A program made the position numbers and the translations under genes. Below the pieces are notes generated by a model. It had not been told where the DNA came from and made no database searches. It saw nothing but the letters and a program-made list of their open reading frames with translations. A DNA stretch of 64,000 bases from Tetrahymena thermophila SB210 (Eukaryota; Ciliophora; Oligohymenophorea; Hymenostomatida; Tetrahymenidae), in assembly GCF_000189635.1 (NCBI RefSeq), contig NW_002476361.1:1-64000 (forward strand). The letters run 5' to 3'. Numbering within the stretch: the first letter of the stretch is position 1; every line of letters starts with the position of its first letter. This document shows positions 12,231-22,276 of this stretch, one piece after another.

Positions 12231-13868
12231 ATGCTAAATAATATGAAAGATAAAATAAAGTAATTCGAAATTCCTTATTAAATATCTTATGAGGATGCTC
12301 TAAATTACTAAATTTGTAAAGAGACTGATAAAGAGTATTTAGAATGTGCTAATAATTTTTATAGAAATATTTTTGAAAAAATAAATGAGAATATGACATC
12401 ATATCATTTTTTTGATAGCTTAAAGTTTGGTGCTAGTGAAATCAATCATAATACAGGTTTGCTTATAAGAAAAGATTGTACATCATATCTAGGTAAAATA
12501 ATAAAAAAATTAGGAGTTAATGTAGGAGCTAAAAAATGTAGGTTGGAAAACTTTAAATATGAACAATAAAAATTAAGAAAACTACGAGAGTCTAATAATT
12601 AAGATGACACAGTAGAAGAGCGATATAAAAACTTAGAATTAAGAGTAATTAAGCGCATAAACTCAAATAAATTTAGTTCTACTAAAAATTGCTATGACTT
12701 TATTTTACTTCACTTTTTGTCACATGAAAAATTAAAATTAATAGAAAAAATGAATAATTCTGACATTAAAAATAAAGCATAATAACAAGAAAAAAAATCT
12801 AATCAAATTATGCTTACGAGGTATTTTAAGTATGAAAAATAAAAGGTAAGCTAGATACCAGATTAAAAGTAGATATTATGTGACATTAAAGCTAATAATA
12901 TTGAGGTAATTAAAATTAAAGAGAACTTACAATAAGAATTATCTCAATAGTAAACTTAATCATAGAAATTTTTCATAGCAAATGAGTTAAAAAACTATGA
13001 ATTTCAATAAAATAAGCCTAAAAAATAGAATTTAAACACCTATAAAATATAAGATGAAATAATACCTTAAATAAGGAATTAGTTAATATAAAATCAGGAG
13101 CAAGAAGAAGAAAAAGCATAATATTAAGAAGAAAAATATGATCAAAAAGAATAGTAAGAAGAAGAAGATTATTAATAAACATAATACTTGGAGGAATATT
13201 AATAAACATAATACTAAGAAGAATAAAATGAATAAAAATAAGTAGAGGAAGAATATTAAGAAACTTAATACTTGGAGGATTAACAAACATAATAAGAAGA
13301 AGAGTAATGTTAAGAAAAGTAATGCTCAAAAGAATAAAAAGAACAAAGATGCTAAGAAGAAAATATCGTATGCGATGAAATAAATAGTAATACTATGCTT
13401 GAGGAGGAAATTAAAAGTTTAATTTATGATCTTTAACAAAGCTAATAATAATCACAGTAATTACTTGAATTAGATAAAAATGTATTTAGAAAAGATGAAA
13501 CACTCTTAGAAATTATTCAACGAAAAAATAGTTAATAAGATTTGAATAATAATTAGTAATAGTTCAGTATTAAAAATTAGCATCATTCACTTTTAGATAA
13601 TTCAAAAAAATTTTAATGCGAGAGCAATAACTAGCCAGTTAATATGTCAAATCAAATCAAATAAGAATATAAAGATTAAAAACCAAAAGATGATTAATTC
13701 ACAAGTCATAAAGAAAAGCTTGAAAATTAAATCAAAGATTTAAAATATTAACTTTTAAAGACAAAATTATAAATAGCACAGCAATAAATGAAAATGTTTT
13801 TTACATAATACCCTGACTATATCCCTTAAGATAGTCAAAGCCAATAGGATCTTTGTTATTATTAATGA
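12231..13868 (+). CDS. A/B-array protein, subtype B (gene B1), function unknown
   Basis: Single exon, 545 residues, ending at TGA. I do not recognise the family. The N-terminal domain (~1-150) shares with its neighbours the blocks QFEIPYQISYEDA, EINHNTGLLI, and FILLHFLSHEKLK at about 150-162. A PIP-box-like octamer, QIMLTRYF, is at 192-199 with a basic tail (KYEKQK). The middle (~280-375) is a Glu/Gln/Tyr-rich low-complexity repeat (units like YQQTQYLEE). The C-terminal third is predicted coiled coil, ending in the subtype B signature KMFFTQYPDYIPQ. There is no signal peptide or membrane segment, so a soluble protein is likely. A second in-frame ATG lies four codons downstream. B1 keeps HNTG where the others have HNTC. 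Confidence 0.8.
13090..13352 (+). repeat. Glu/Gln/Tyr-rich coding low-complexity repeat in gene B1
   Basis: Degenerate GAA/TAA/TAC/AGA-rich repeat encoding runs such as QEEEDYQQTQYLEE. It is absent from the subtype B paralogues at 16848 and 22277. Because TAA is glutamine, the purine-rich strand stays open. The opposite strand gives spurious Leu/Phe-rich ORFs. Confidence 0.8.
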
Positions 13869-14794
13869 GTGATAAATAAATAAATTTATTTTTAAGAATG
13901 CTTTTATTTTTTATAATTTAAAAATTTTTTCTATATATTTAGAAATGATATACAGTATTACAAAAAAAATTTAATACATTTTATTTATAATCCTTAATAA
14001 GAATTATTCTTAAAAATTAACAAAATCAATAATAATTCTCTTAATTATTTTTTTAAAAATAATACTTTTTAAATATTTAACAAATAAATATTAAAAGATG
14101 CATGCAAAAAAAACAAACAAACAAACAAACAAAAATAAAATAAATAAATTTGTCTTTTGTTTAATTTTATTTTTTATAGAAATAATTTTATTTTTTAGTT
14201 CGGATATATATTTAATTTAAGAAACCAAAGAATTTCAAACTTGTTAATTAAAAACGTTTTTATCATTTTAAATCGCGCTTTAATTTAAATAATTTAAATT
14301 ATTATTTGTTTAATCAAATATTTTCTCATAATTTTTTTAAAATAAAAAATTTAATAATTGGATTAAACAATTTTTTGATAGCTTTTTAGGAAAATTTATA
14401 AAAATTAAGATTCAAGCTTTAATTTTCATTTAATTAATAAGTTGAAAAGAATTAAAAGCCTTCTTTATACATCAAAATATTATTATGATATATAAATAAA
14501 GATGAAACTAACAACAATTGTTAAATCAAAATAAAATATCAAATAAGGGCAAAAAAATTGTATATCTGTTAAAGGAATAGTAAAATAGCTTTAACTTGAA
14601 ATAACGAGAATAGAATGAGATTAAATAAGTTACCATCTTTTCTTTTTTAAAGGACAAAATTGTTCGTAATTTATTAAGAATATAAAGACAAGCGTATATC
14701 AAATATATATAATTCTTAGTTCATGAAGGGAATTAATAAATATAATAAAAATTAAATTAATTAAATAAATAAATAAAAATAATCGAATAAGAAA
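13869..14794. other. Spacer B1-A1, copied again at about 19.28-20.16 kb
   Basis: Noncoding. It contains an ACAA tetranucleotide run (~14111-14132) and the conserved element AAATCGCGCTTTAATTT at about 14270. From about 14150 to the A1 start it aligns by eye with the spacer before gene A2, so it belongs to the 5.4 kb duplicated unit. Confidence 0.7.
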
Positions 14795-16219
14795 ATGGAT
14801 TGCAATTCTCAGGAAAAAGTAAAATATTTTTAGATTGATTACAAATTGTCTAAAGGTGACAATTACAAAGTGAAAGATGGTATGAATTTGAAAACAGAAT
14901 TTTTTGAAAAAATGAATGATTTTTATGACAGCTTGTTTGAAAGAATCTTAGAGACTTTACCATCCTTTAAATTGTTTAATGACTATAATTTTGATTTAAA
15001 TGAGATCAGTCACAATACTTGCTTGCTAATTGGAAAGGATTGCAATTGGGACGTGTGTTAAATATTCCATAAAATAGGGTTTTAAAGGTTGGCAAGAAGG
15101 GTCTTATTACCAGACATAAGATGTAACTAAGCAAAAGTAGGGAATCAATTAAATAGAGATTCAGAAGAATTTAAAAAATTATAAAATTTTGTGTTAAGAA
15201 TAGTAGGATAATATGATCAAGATCATGTACTATCTACTAAAAAATATGGCGAGTTTATTTTACTTCACTTTTTGTCAGTATAAGAATTAAAAAAAGTCAA
15301 GTATGAACAACCAGAAACCATATATAACTATTTATAGCCTTAAAAATCGAATAAAGATACAAAATCAGATTAAAAGTTAAATAATAACATAAAGTAGTCT
15401 CACAACTTCTAAATGATATCAGACTAGTAATCTCAGTAAGAGCTTTAATCCTTATGTGCTTCAGATTTCAATAAAAATAAATCGATAGACTAAAAAAGCA
15501 TTCTTGAAAAAATCAACTCTGCTCCAAGCGGTTAATTTAAAAATGAGAAACCATTTAATTTAGCAAATGAAAATAACTGTAATAATCAAATGGAATTAGA
15601 ATAAATTGATGATTTTGACGACAGATAAACATGTTCTGATAATGATATATACCAGATAGACAGAGGAGATTACTATTAATTTACTACAAATTAAAAAAGA
15701 AATAATGAAAACTATATTTTCTAATAGTAAGAGAAAAGTAATTAAGAAAAGTTAATTAGAGATAATTTTAGCCTAAAAAACACCTCTTTAAATCAAATTT
15801 AAATAGAAAATAATAATTAATAGATTAATCTAAGATCTAATAATAATCAAGCATAATTAAACAAAGAATTAAAAAGCGCTAAAGATGTTTCAATCTCTAA
15901 TTAAAGTTCACTAATTTAAGAAAATCAAAAATAAAATCCACTAAATTTTCAATAATAGTAAAGTGATACTTTATAAGAAGATTTAGAATTAAATGTACTT
16001 GAAAAAGAATTTAAAAGGTGCAAAGAGGAATATTTAGATTCAAAGAAGGAAAAAAAAGATATAGAGTATAAAGCAATTTTAAAGAAAGTCAAGTTCTTTT
16101 AAAATGGGCTTAAGTTAGCAAAATTAGAATAGGAGAAGTTTTTAAAATAAAACCCAGACTACAATGTTCCATAAAAGCAGAATTAGCAACAATCTAAAGG
16201 ATATTTATTTATTGAGTGA
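14795..16219 (+). CDS. A/B-array protein, subtype A (gene A1), function unknown
   Basis: Single exon, 474 residues. The start MDCNSQEKVKYFQIDY matches the start of the paralogue at 20164 (MESNSKEKIKYFQIEY). The N-terminal domain carries FNDYNFDLNEISHNTCLLIG (about 67-86), then DIRCNQAKVGNQL and GEFILLHFLSVQELKK. Just after it comes ETIYNYLQPQK, the subtype A form of the PIP-like motif. The middle is Asn/Gln/Ser-rich and probably disordered. The C-terminal ~90 residues are charged and helical (LEKEFKRCKEEYLDSKKEK), ending in KFLKQNPDYNVPQ, a recognisable cousin of the subtype B end motif. There is no signal peptide. The function is unknown; high conservation of the N-terminal block against a loose middle suggests a folded binding domain plus a flexible tail. 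Confidence 0.8.
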
Positions 16220-16847
16220 TCCATAAAATACTAATAAGAATAAAAATTAATAACTAATTGAGAAAATATTCACATAGTAACTAAATTTAATACTCAACAA
16301 GAAAATATATTTTATTTTTTTAAATAATTAATTTACTTTTATTTCTTTGTCTTTTCTTTTTAGAAATTTGTCTCCTTTTTACATTAAAATACTTTATTTT
16401 ATAATAAATAACACTTTGTTTTACAATTCTATTATCTGAAATTTTAATTTACTATTTATCCACGCAAAATTTAGATATCTACTTATCAATTAGATTAAAG
16501 ATATTGAAAAATAATTAATTAAAAACGTCATTTTATCTTTTGCCAATAAAATCTTTTTAATTTTTTTAGTACAATATTTTTAATCTATACTTATAATTAT
16601 TTAGCTTGCAGTTAACCAATCAATTGGTTAATTAAAAAACCAACACTTTCTAAATTTATTTTTCTTTCTATATTTTCAATTGAAATATTAACGAATATAT
16701 GGATATTTATGAAAATATTTAATCAATTTAATTTATTCTTTCTATTAAATTATGCGGTTAGAGATAAACTTTTCAGATGATAAATTTTAATTAATTTAAT
16801 TAATTGAAATTAATTTGAAAAAAAGTAAAAAAGTTTCTGTTAAAAAA
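16220..16847. other. Spacer A1-B2
   Basis: Noncoding. It contains CCACGCAAAATTTAGAT near 16460, which corresponds to the CGCGCAAACATTAGACAT element upstream of gene B3. The last ~70 bases (AAAAAAGTTTCTGTTAAAAA before the ATG) are nearly identical to the same position before B3. Confidence 0.6.
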
Positions 16848-18344
16848 ATGGAAGGTAATACAAAACAAAAAGTAAAGTATTTCTAAATTTCTTATCCGCT
16901 ATCTTAATAAGATATTAGGTATTACCCAATTAATTAGGAAAAAGATAAAGAGTTTCTTGAAAATACTAATACTTTTTACAGATATTAATTTGAAAAAATA
17001 AGTGAGAATAGGGAGTAATATCACTTATTTTAAGACTTTATATTTGATACTAAAGAAATTGAGCATAACACATGTTTGCTATTAGGAACAGAATTCACAT
17101 CATACTTGGCTAAAATTATTGAACAGCTAGGATTTGATAGGAGATATTCCAATATGAAATTAGAGGATTTTAGATACTATCAAGCAAAAGCACGCAAACC
17201 ACGTGAGTCAAGCAATTAGGAAAAAACAGTAGCACAGTAATGCGAAAATTTAGAATTGAGAATCATAAAAACTAAAGAATAAAACAAATAAAACTTGGCT
17301 AAAAACAATATTGATTTTATTTTACTTCATTTTTTGTCACGCGAAGAGTTAAAAAAAATGGAAAAAAAAAATAATGATAAAGAGAAAAATAAAAATGAGC
17401 AAAATGAAAATAAACTTACAAATTACTTTCGATAAAAATAAAAGATAAATTAAATAATAGATTAAAAGCCTTTTCCATGTGACTCAAACACTACCGTATA
17501 GAATGAAATTTATAATAACTAGATATTATAATAGTAGTTGCCATAATAAATAGGTTAACAAGAACCTTAACATTAGTCTGAAATATATATAAAAAATTAG
17601 CAGATAGATTAAACGTCCATTTCACACGACTTTAACACAGTTAAATTGAATGAAATTTAAAATAAACAAATCTAGCAATTACCACAAGAGATAAATTAAC
17701 ATGTGCAATTATCCTTCTCTGGTTTAATAAAAAATCAAGGCTTAAAATAAAATGAACAAAATAAATTAGTAGAAAACAATATCGAAAACTAAAATTAATA
17801 GACAAAACTGAGTGACTTAGAAATTTAATACAAAAAAAAATTCTAATAAGAAATCATCTTTGATTAAAGTCATCAACTTGAAGACGAAATAAAGGCTTTG
17901 AAAAGCGATCTTTAAAAAAGCTAAATATAATCATAATAATTATTTGAAGAAAATGAAAAAATATCTGCAAACGCTAACGATGATAAACTATTTGATATTA
18001 TACAAAAGAAAAATAATTAATAGGATTTTTGTCAAATTTAGTAATAGCTTAATATTCAAAATCAGAATAACTCGTAATTTAATAATTTTAACTCCGACAA
18101 CTATAACTAATTTATTAATAGAGCAAATTAAATTAATTAAGAGTAATCTTAGTATAACCAACAAAGCAATTGCAATTTTAATTATTATTAAAGTTTGGAA
18201 AAGCAAATAAAAGACCTCAAATATTAAGTTTGCAAAATATAACTAGAAAATGCTTAATAAAAAATGAAAATGTTTTTCACACTTTATCCAGATTATATTC
18301 CTGAATAAAATTTAAGCCAACAAAATAATTTATATTATAAATGA
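16848..18344 (+). CDS. A/B-array protein, subtype B (gene B2), function unknown
   Basis: Single exon, 498 residues. It begins MEGNTKQKVKYFQISYPLSQ. The N-terminal domain has EIEHNTCLLLGTEF, LEDFRYYQAKARKP and FILLHFLSREELKKMEKK, followed by the PIP-like KLTNYFRQKQK. Residues ~200-290 hold two imperfect copies of a ~50-residue Gln-rich unit (INQIIDQKPFPCDSNT, then IDQTSISHDFNT). The C-terminal half is a Gln/Asn-rich coiled coil ending KMFFTLYPDYIPEQ. Near the N-terminus (QDIRYYPINQEKDKEFLE) it has one copy of the segment that gene B3 has expanded about eightfold. It is 629 nt downstream of A1 on the same strand. No introns are needed anywhere, unlike most genes in the window. Confidence 0.8.
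17437..17712 (+). repeat. Internal ~50-codon tandem repeat in gene B2
   Basis: Two imperfect direct copies encode (Q)KINQ.IDQ...DSNT..NEI..NQ...QLPQQI. The second copy reads NQQIDQTSISHDFNT then KLNEIQNKQIQQLPQEI. B3 has the same pair and B1 has only one diverged copy, so the duplication predates the B2/B3 split. Confidence 0.6.
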
Positions 18345-18924
18345 ACTATTGATGAAATTATTACTTAATTATTTTATTTTATTTTTTAATTTTGTTAAAA
18401 ATAATTTATGAAAATTACTTTTTTTTTTTAGCTAAATTATTTACATTTTTGTCGAAAGAAAATTTATTTTCTAACAGATATATTTTTATTTGTATATTTC
18501 AATATTAAATTAATTAGCATTTTTCTTAAATTTTAAGTAAATTTTAATAGCTCAATAATTTTTAGTAAAATATGTTAAATATGCTGTTTAAATCTATTTA
18601 ATAAAAAGCAATAAAAAATAAAAATCCATTTTATCAAAATATTTCAATATTTTTTATTTTACACTGATTTAAATTAACTCCGTATGATGTGTGACTCTTA
18701 GTTATGATCACTGTATTTATTTCGAAATTTTGGCACTTATTAAATTTTTTGAACTTCTATTTGTACATAGACTTGAAAAAATATATAACCTAGGTTACTA
18801 TATATATATATATATATATGATATACTTTAATTATACATAAAATAAATAAATTAATTATTTTCAATTATAATTAAGGAACAATTAAATACTAGAAAATAA
18901 TAATCTAATTTTCCCAATTTTAGA
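18345..18924. other. Junction spacer of the tandem duplication
   Basis: The first ~170 bases match the 3' flank of gene B3 (24000-24190). Bases ~18520-18920 have no counterpart that I can see and so bridge the two units. A TA dinucleotide run is at 18798-18819. Confidence 0.55.
18798..18819. repeat. (TA)n microsatellite
   Basis: About eleven TA units in the unique bridge between the two duplicated units. Confidence 0.9.
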
Positions 18925-19283
18925 TTAGAAATTATTTAAAGAAAAAATAGTTTTTAAATTTTAATAAAAATTAGTAATAGTTGAGTATTAAAAATTATCT
19001 TCACTCAATTTAAAGTTAATTAAAATAATTTTTAATGTGAGAGCAATAACTAACTAACCAATAAATTAGTAAATGAAATAAGAATATGAAGATTAAAAAC
19101 CAAAAGGTACTTAATTTACAAATCACAAAGAAAAGCTTGAAAAGAAAATCTATCATCTAAAATAAAAATTTTTAAAGCAAGGTTATAAGTAGAGCATTAA
19201 TAAATGAAAATATTTTTTACATAGTATCCTGAATATATCCCTTAAGAAAATCAAAACCAATATGATCATTATTATCACTAATA
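18925..19283 (+). pseudogene. 3' remnant of a subtype B gene (copy of the end of B1)
   Basis: This stretch aligns with the last ~370 bases of gene B1. It includes the GAGAGCAATAACTA region, the CATAAAGAAAAGCTTGAAAA segment, and the terminal codons KIFFTQYPEYIPQENQNQ. No 5' part is present. Relative to B1 there are small deletions around 19045-19085 that shift the frame and expose TGA codons, so it cannot encode the B1 C-terminus. The 3' flank also matches B1's. It marks the left edge of the second duplicated unit. Confidence 0.8.
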
Positions 19284-20163
19284 AATGTATATGATGATTA
19301 CATTTATTTTAAGAATGCTTTTTTTTATAATTTAAAAATGTTTTTTAATGCTAAAATTATTTTTGGAAATTATTTATTATTAATTAAATTAATTTAATAC
19401 ATTTTATTTCCAAACTTTAATAAAAAATAGAAATATTAACTAAAATAATAATAATTTGCATAATTATTATATAAAGAATTATATATTTTAAATATTTTAA
19501 CTGATAAATGTTAAATGATTTATTCCAAACAAACAAAGTTTGTACTTTTGTTTAATTATTATTTTAATTTATTTATATTGAAATAAATTTATTTAAAAGT
19601 TTGGATTTAAAATTTTAAGAAGTCAAAGAAGATTAAATTTTTTAATTAAAAATGTTGTTTGTTATCTTTTTAAATCGCGCTTTAATTTGAATAATTTAAA
19701 TTATCATTTTTTTAAACAAATATTTTCTCATAATTTTTTTTGAAATAAAAATTTAATAATTGGATTAAACAATTTTTTGATAGTTTTTTGGGAAATTTAT
19801 AAAAAATAAAGATTCAAGTTTTAATTAATTTAAACCACAAAGAGGATAAGAATAAAAGGCATATAGAGCAATTTGCTAATATGATATATAAGTAACTATT
19901 AAACTAAGAATAAAGGGTAAAATCAAATTAAAGTTAAAAAAGTTTATGCTAAAGGAGTTAGTAAAATTAAAATAGAATTTAAATAACGAGAAAAGAATGA
20001 GATTAAACAAGCAATCATATTTCATTTTAAAAAGACAAAACATTCATACTTTATTAAGATTATGAAGAAAAGCAAGCATTTATATAATATATATAAAGCT
20101 TAATTCGCAAAGGCAATTAATATAATAAATAAATTAATTAAATAAAACTAATTGAATAAAAAA
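19284..20163. other. Spacer before gene A2 (duplicate of the B1-A1 spacer)
   Basis: It aligns by eye with 13870-14794, including the element AAATCGCGCTTTAATTT (~19672) and the run TATTTTCTCATAATTTTTT after it. No coding sequence is seen. Confidence 0.65.
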
Positions 20164-21585
20164 ATGGAAAGCAATTCTAAGGAAAAAATAAAATATTTTT
20201 AGATCGAATACCAATTGTTCTTAGAAGACAATTACAGTGTAACTAAAGATATTGATTTGGAAACAGAATTTTTTTAAAACATGAACAAATTTTATGTCAG
20301 CGAGTTTGGAAAAATCTTAGAGAAATTGCCATCCTATGAATTGTTTTAGGACTACAATTTCGATTTAGATACGATCAGTCACAATACATGTTTTTTAATT
20401 GGAAGGAATTGCAAAAAATGGGACAATGCTGAAATATTCAATGAAATAGGGTTTGAAAGATTAGCAAAAAAGATCTCTTTAAATGACATAAGATGCAACT
20501 AAGCAAGAATAGGTAATCAATTAAATAAAGATTCAGCCAAATATAAAAAATTAAAAAATTTCAAACTAAGGATAATAAGATAATATGATAAAGATAATAA
20601 AAAATCTACCAAAAAATACGGCGATTTTATTTTACTTCACTTTTTATCATTGTAAGAATTTAAAAAAGCCAAGAGTTACCATTCATCTCAAAAAAAAACC
20701 ATAGATAACTACTTATAACCTTAAAAAGTGTAGAAAGAAGCAAAATCAGATAAAAATTTAGATAATGACATATAATAGTCCCATAATTTCTAAATGATAT
20801 CAAACTAGTAATCTCAGTTAGACTTAAATATCTCAGGTTTCAATAAAAATATTTCAATAAACTAAAAAAGCTCTATTGAAAAAATCAACTGTACTCTTAG
20901 CGATTAAAATAAAAATGAGAAACCTTTTAATTAATTAAATGGTAATAATCTTAATAATTAAATGGAATTAGAATAAATTGATGACTTTAAAAGAGAAACA
21001 TGTTCTGGTGATGGAATATATCAAACAGAAAGTGGAGATTACTATTAACTTTAGACAAATCAAAAAAGAAATTAAGAAATTCATCTTTTCAAATAGGAAA
21101 TGAAAAGCAGTTAAGAAAAGTTATTCAGAGATAATTTGAGATTACAAAACACCTCTTAGAATCAAATTTTAACAGAAAATTTTAATAAAAAGATTAATCT
21201 TAAATCTAATAATAATTAAGCATAACTGAGGAAAGAATAAGAAAGCATTAAAGATATTTCAATCTCTAATTAAAATATATAAATGTATGATAGTAACAAA
21301 TATAAACCACTAAGCTTTCAGTAATAATAAAATGATACTTTATAAAAAAAATTAGAATTAAATGAAGTTGAAAAAAAATTTAAAAGATCGAAAGAAGAAT
21401 ATATAGATTCAGAGAAGGAAAAAATAGATACAGAGTATAAAGTAATTTTAAAGAAAGTGAAGTGCTTTGAAAACGGGCTTTAATTAGCAAAACTAGAATT
21501 GGAGACATTTTTTAATTAAAACCCAGGCTATAATGTTAAAAATATGCAAAATTAACAATCCAAAATCTATTAGATAGATGATTGA
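20164..21585 (+). CDS. A/B-array protein, subtype A (gene A2), function unknown
   Basis: Single exon, 473 residues, a close paralogue of A1 along the whole length. Shared blocks are KEKIKYFQIEYQL, FQDYNFDLDTISHNTCFLIG, NDIRCNQARIGNQLNKDS, GDFILLHFLSLQEFKK, TIDNYLQPQK (PIP-like), MELEQIDDF, SNNNQAQL and the charged C-terminal helix (KEEYIDSEKEKIDTEY). The end motif is FFNQNPGYNV, where A1 has NPDYNV. Its distance from A1 is 5369 bases, matching the period of the duplicated unit. The frame is uninterrupted over 474 codons despite many substitutions, which argues that the protein is maintained. The function is unknown; it is predicted soluble. Confidence 0.8.
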
Positions 21586-22276
21586 TTGATTAATTAAATA
21601 TTAATAAGAATATAAATTAATAATTACATCAGAAAATATTCAAATAATAACTAAATTTAATAGTCACATAAGAAAATAAATGTTTTTAAAAAAATAATTT
21701 ATTTTTTTTTCTTTCTTTGCCTTTTCTTCTACTAGAAATTTGTCTCTTTTTTTATATTAAAATACTTTTGTAATTCGATTATCTGAAATTCATATTTGTT
21801 ATAGATACACGCAAACATTTGACATTAATTTTTCGCGCAAACATTAGACATTATTTTTCAACTCAAAGATTAGAAATCACCTAAATCAATTAACTTGATC
21901 AAAGAGATGGAAAAATTATTTAATTAAAAATTTCATTTTATCCTTTGTAAATAAAATAATTTTAATTTTTTTAGAGGAATATTTTTAATCTATACTTATA
22001 AATTTTTAGCTTAAAGTTAATCAATAATTGATTGGTTTTTCTCTCAACTAATTAAAAAGCATGCATGTAATCACCTTTCTAATTAATTTTTCATATTAAA
22101 TATATTTTCAATAATATAAATTGAACTATGAACATACATATCTATGAAAATATTTAATTTATTATTTTTATACTGTTAGAGATAAACTTTTTCATAATGT
22201 GAATTTTAATTTATAATAAAAAAAAATTAATTAATTGAAATTAGAAAGAAAAGTGAAAAAAGTTTCTGTTAAAAAA
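21586..22276. other. Spacer A2-B3 with CGCGCAAA elements
   Basis: Noncoding. It contains two near-copies of a ~27-base element, ACGCAAACATTTGACATTA and CGCGCAAACATTAGACATTA (~21808-21860). The second overlaps TTTCGCGC at 21831-21838. Confidence 0.6.
21831..21838 (+). promoter_or_regulatory. TTTCGCGC, possible E2F-type site upstream of gene B3
   Basis: This exact octamer matches the published E2F/DP consensus (TTTSSCGC class). Strings of C and G are rare in this AT-rich spacer. It is about 440 bases upstream of the B3 start. Related CGCG or CACGC elements lie upstream of A1, A2 and B2. Binding is inference only. Confidence 0.3.

Noticed and set aside
13018..13329. Minus-strand Leu/Ile/Phe-rich ORFs resembling membrane proteins
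   Set aside because: They are antisense of the Glu/Gln-rich repeat in gene B1. The hydrophobicity is an artefact of the complementary T-rich strand.
18925..19283. A sixth functional A/B family gene
   Set aside because: Only the 3' end is present, small deletions shift the frame, and TGA codons appear upstream of the KIFFTQYPEYIPQ end.
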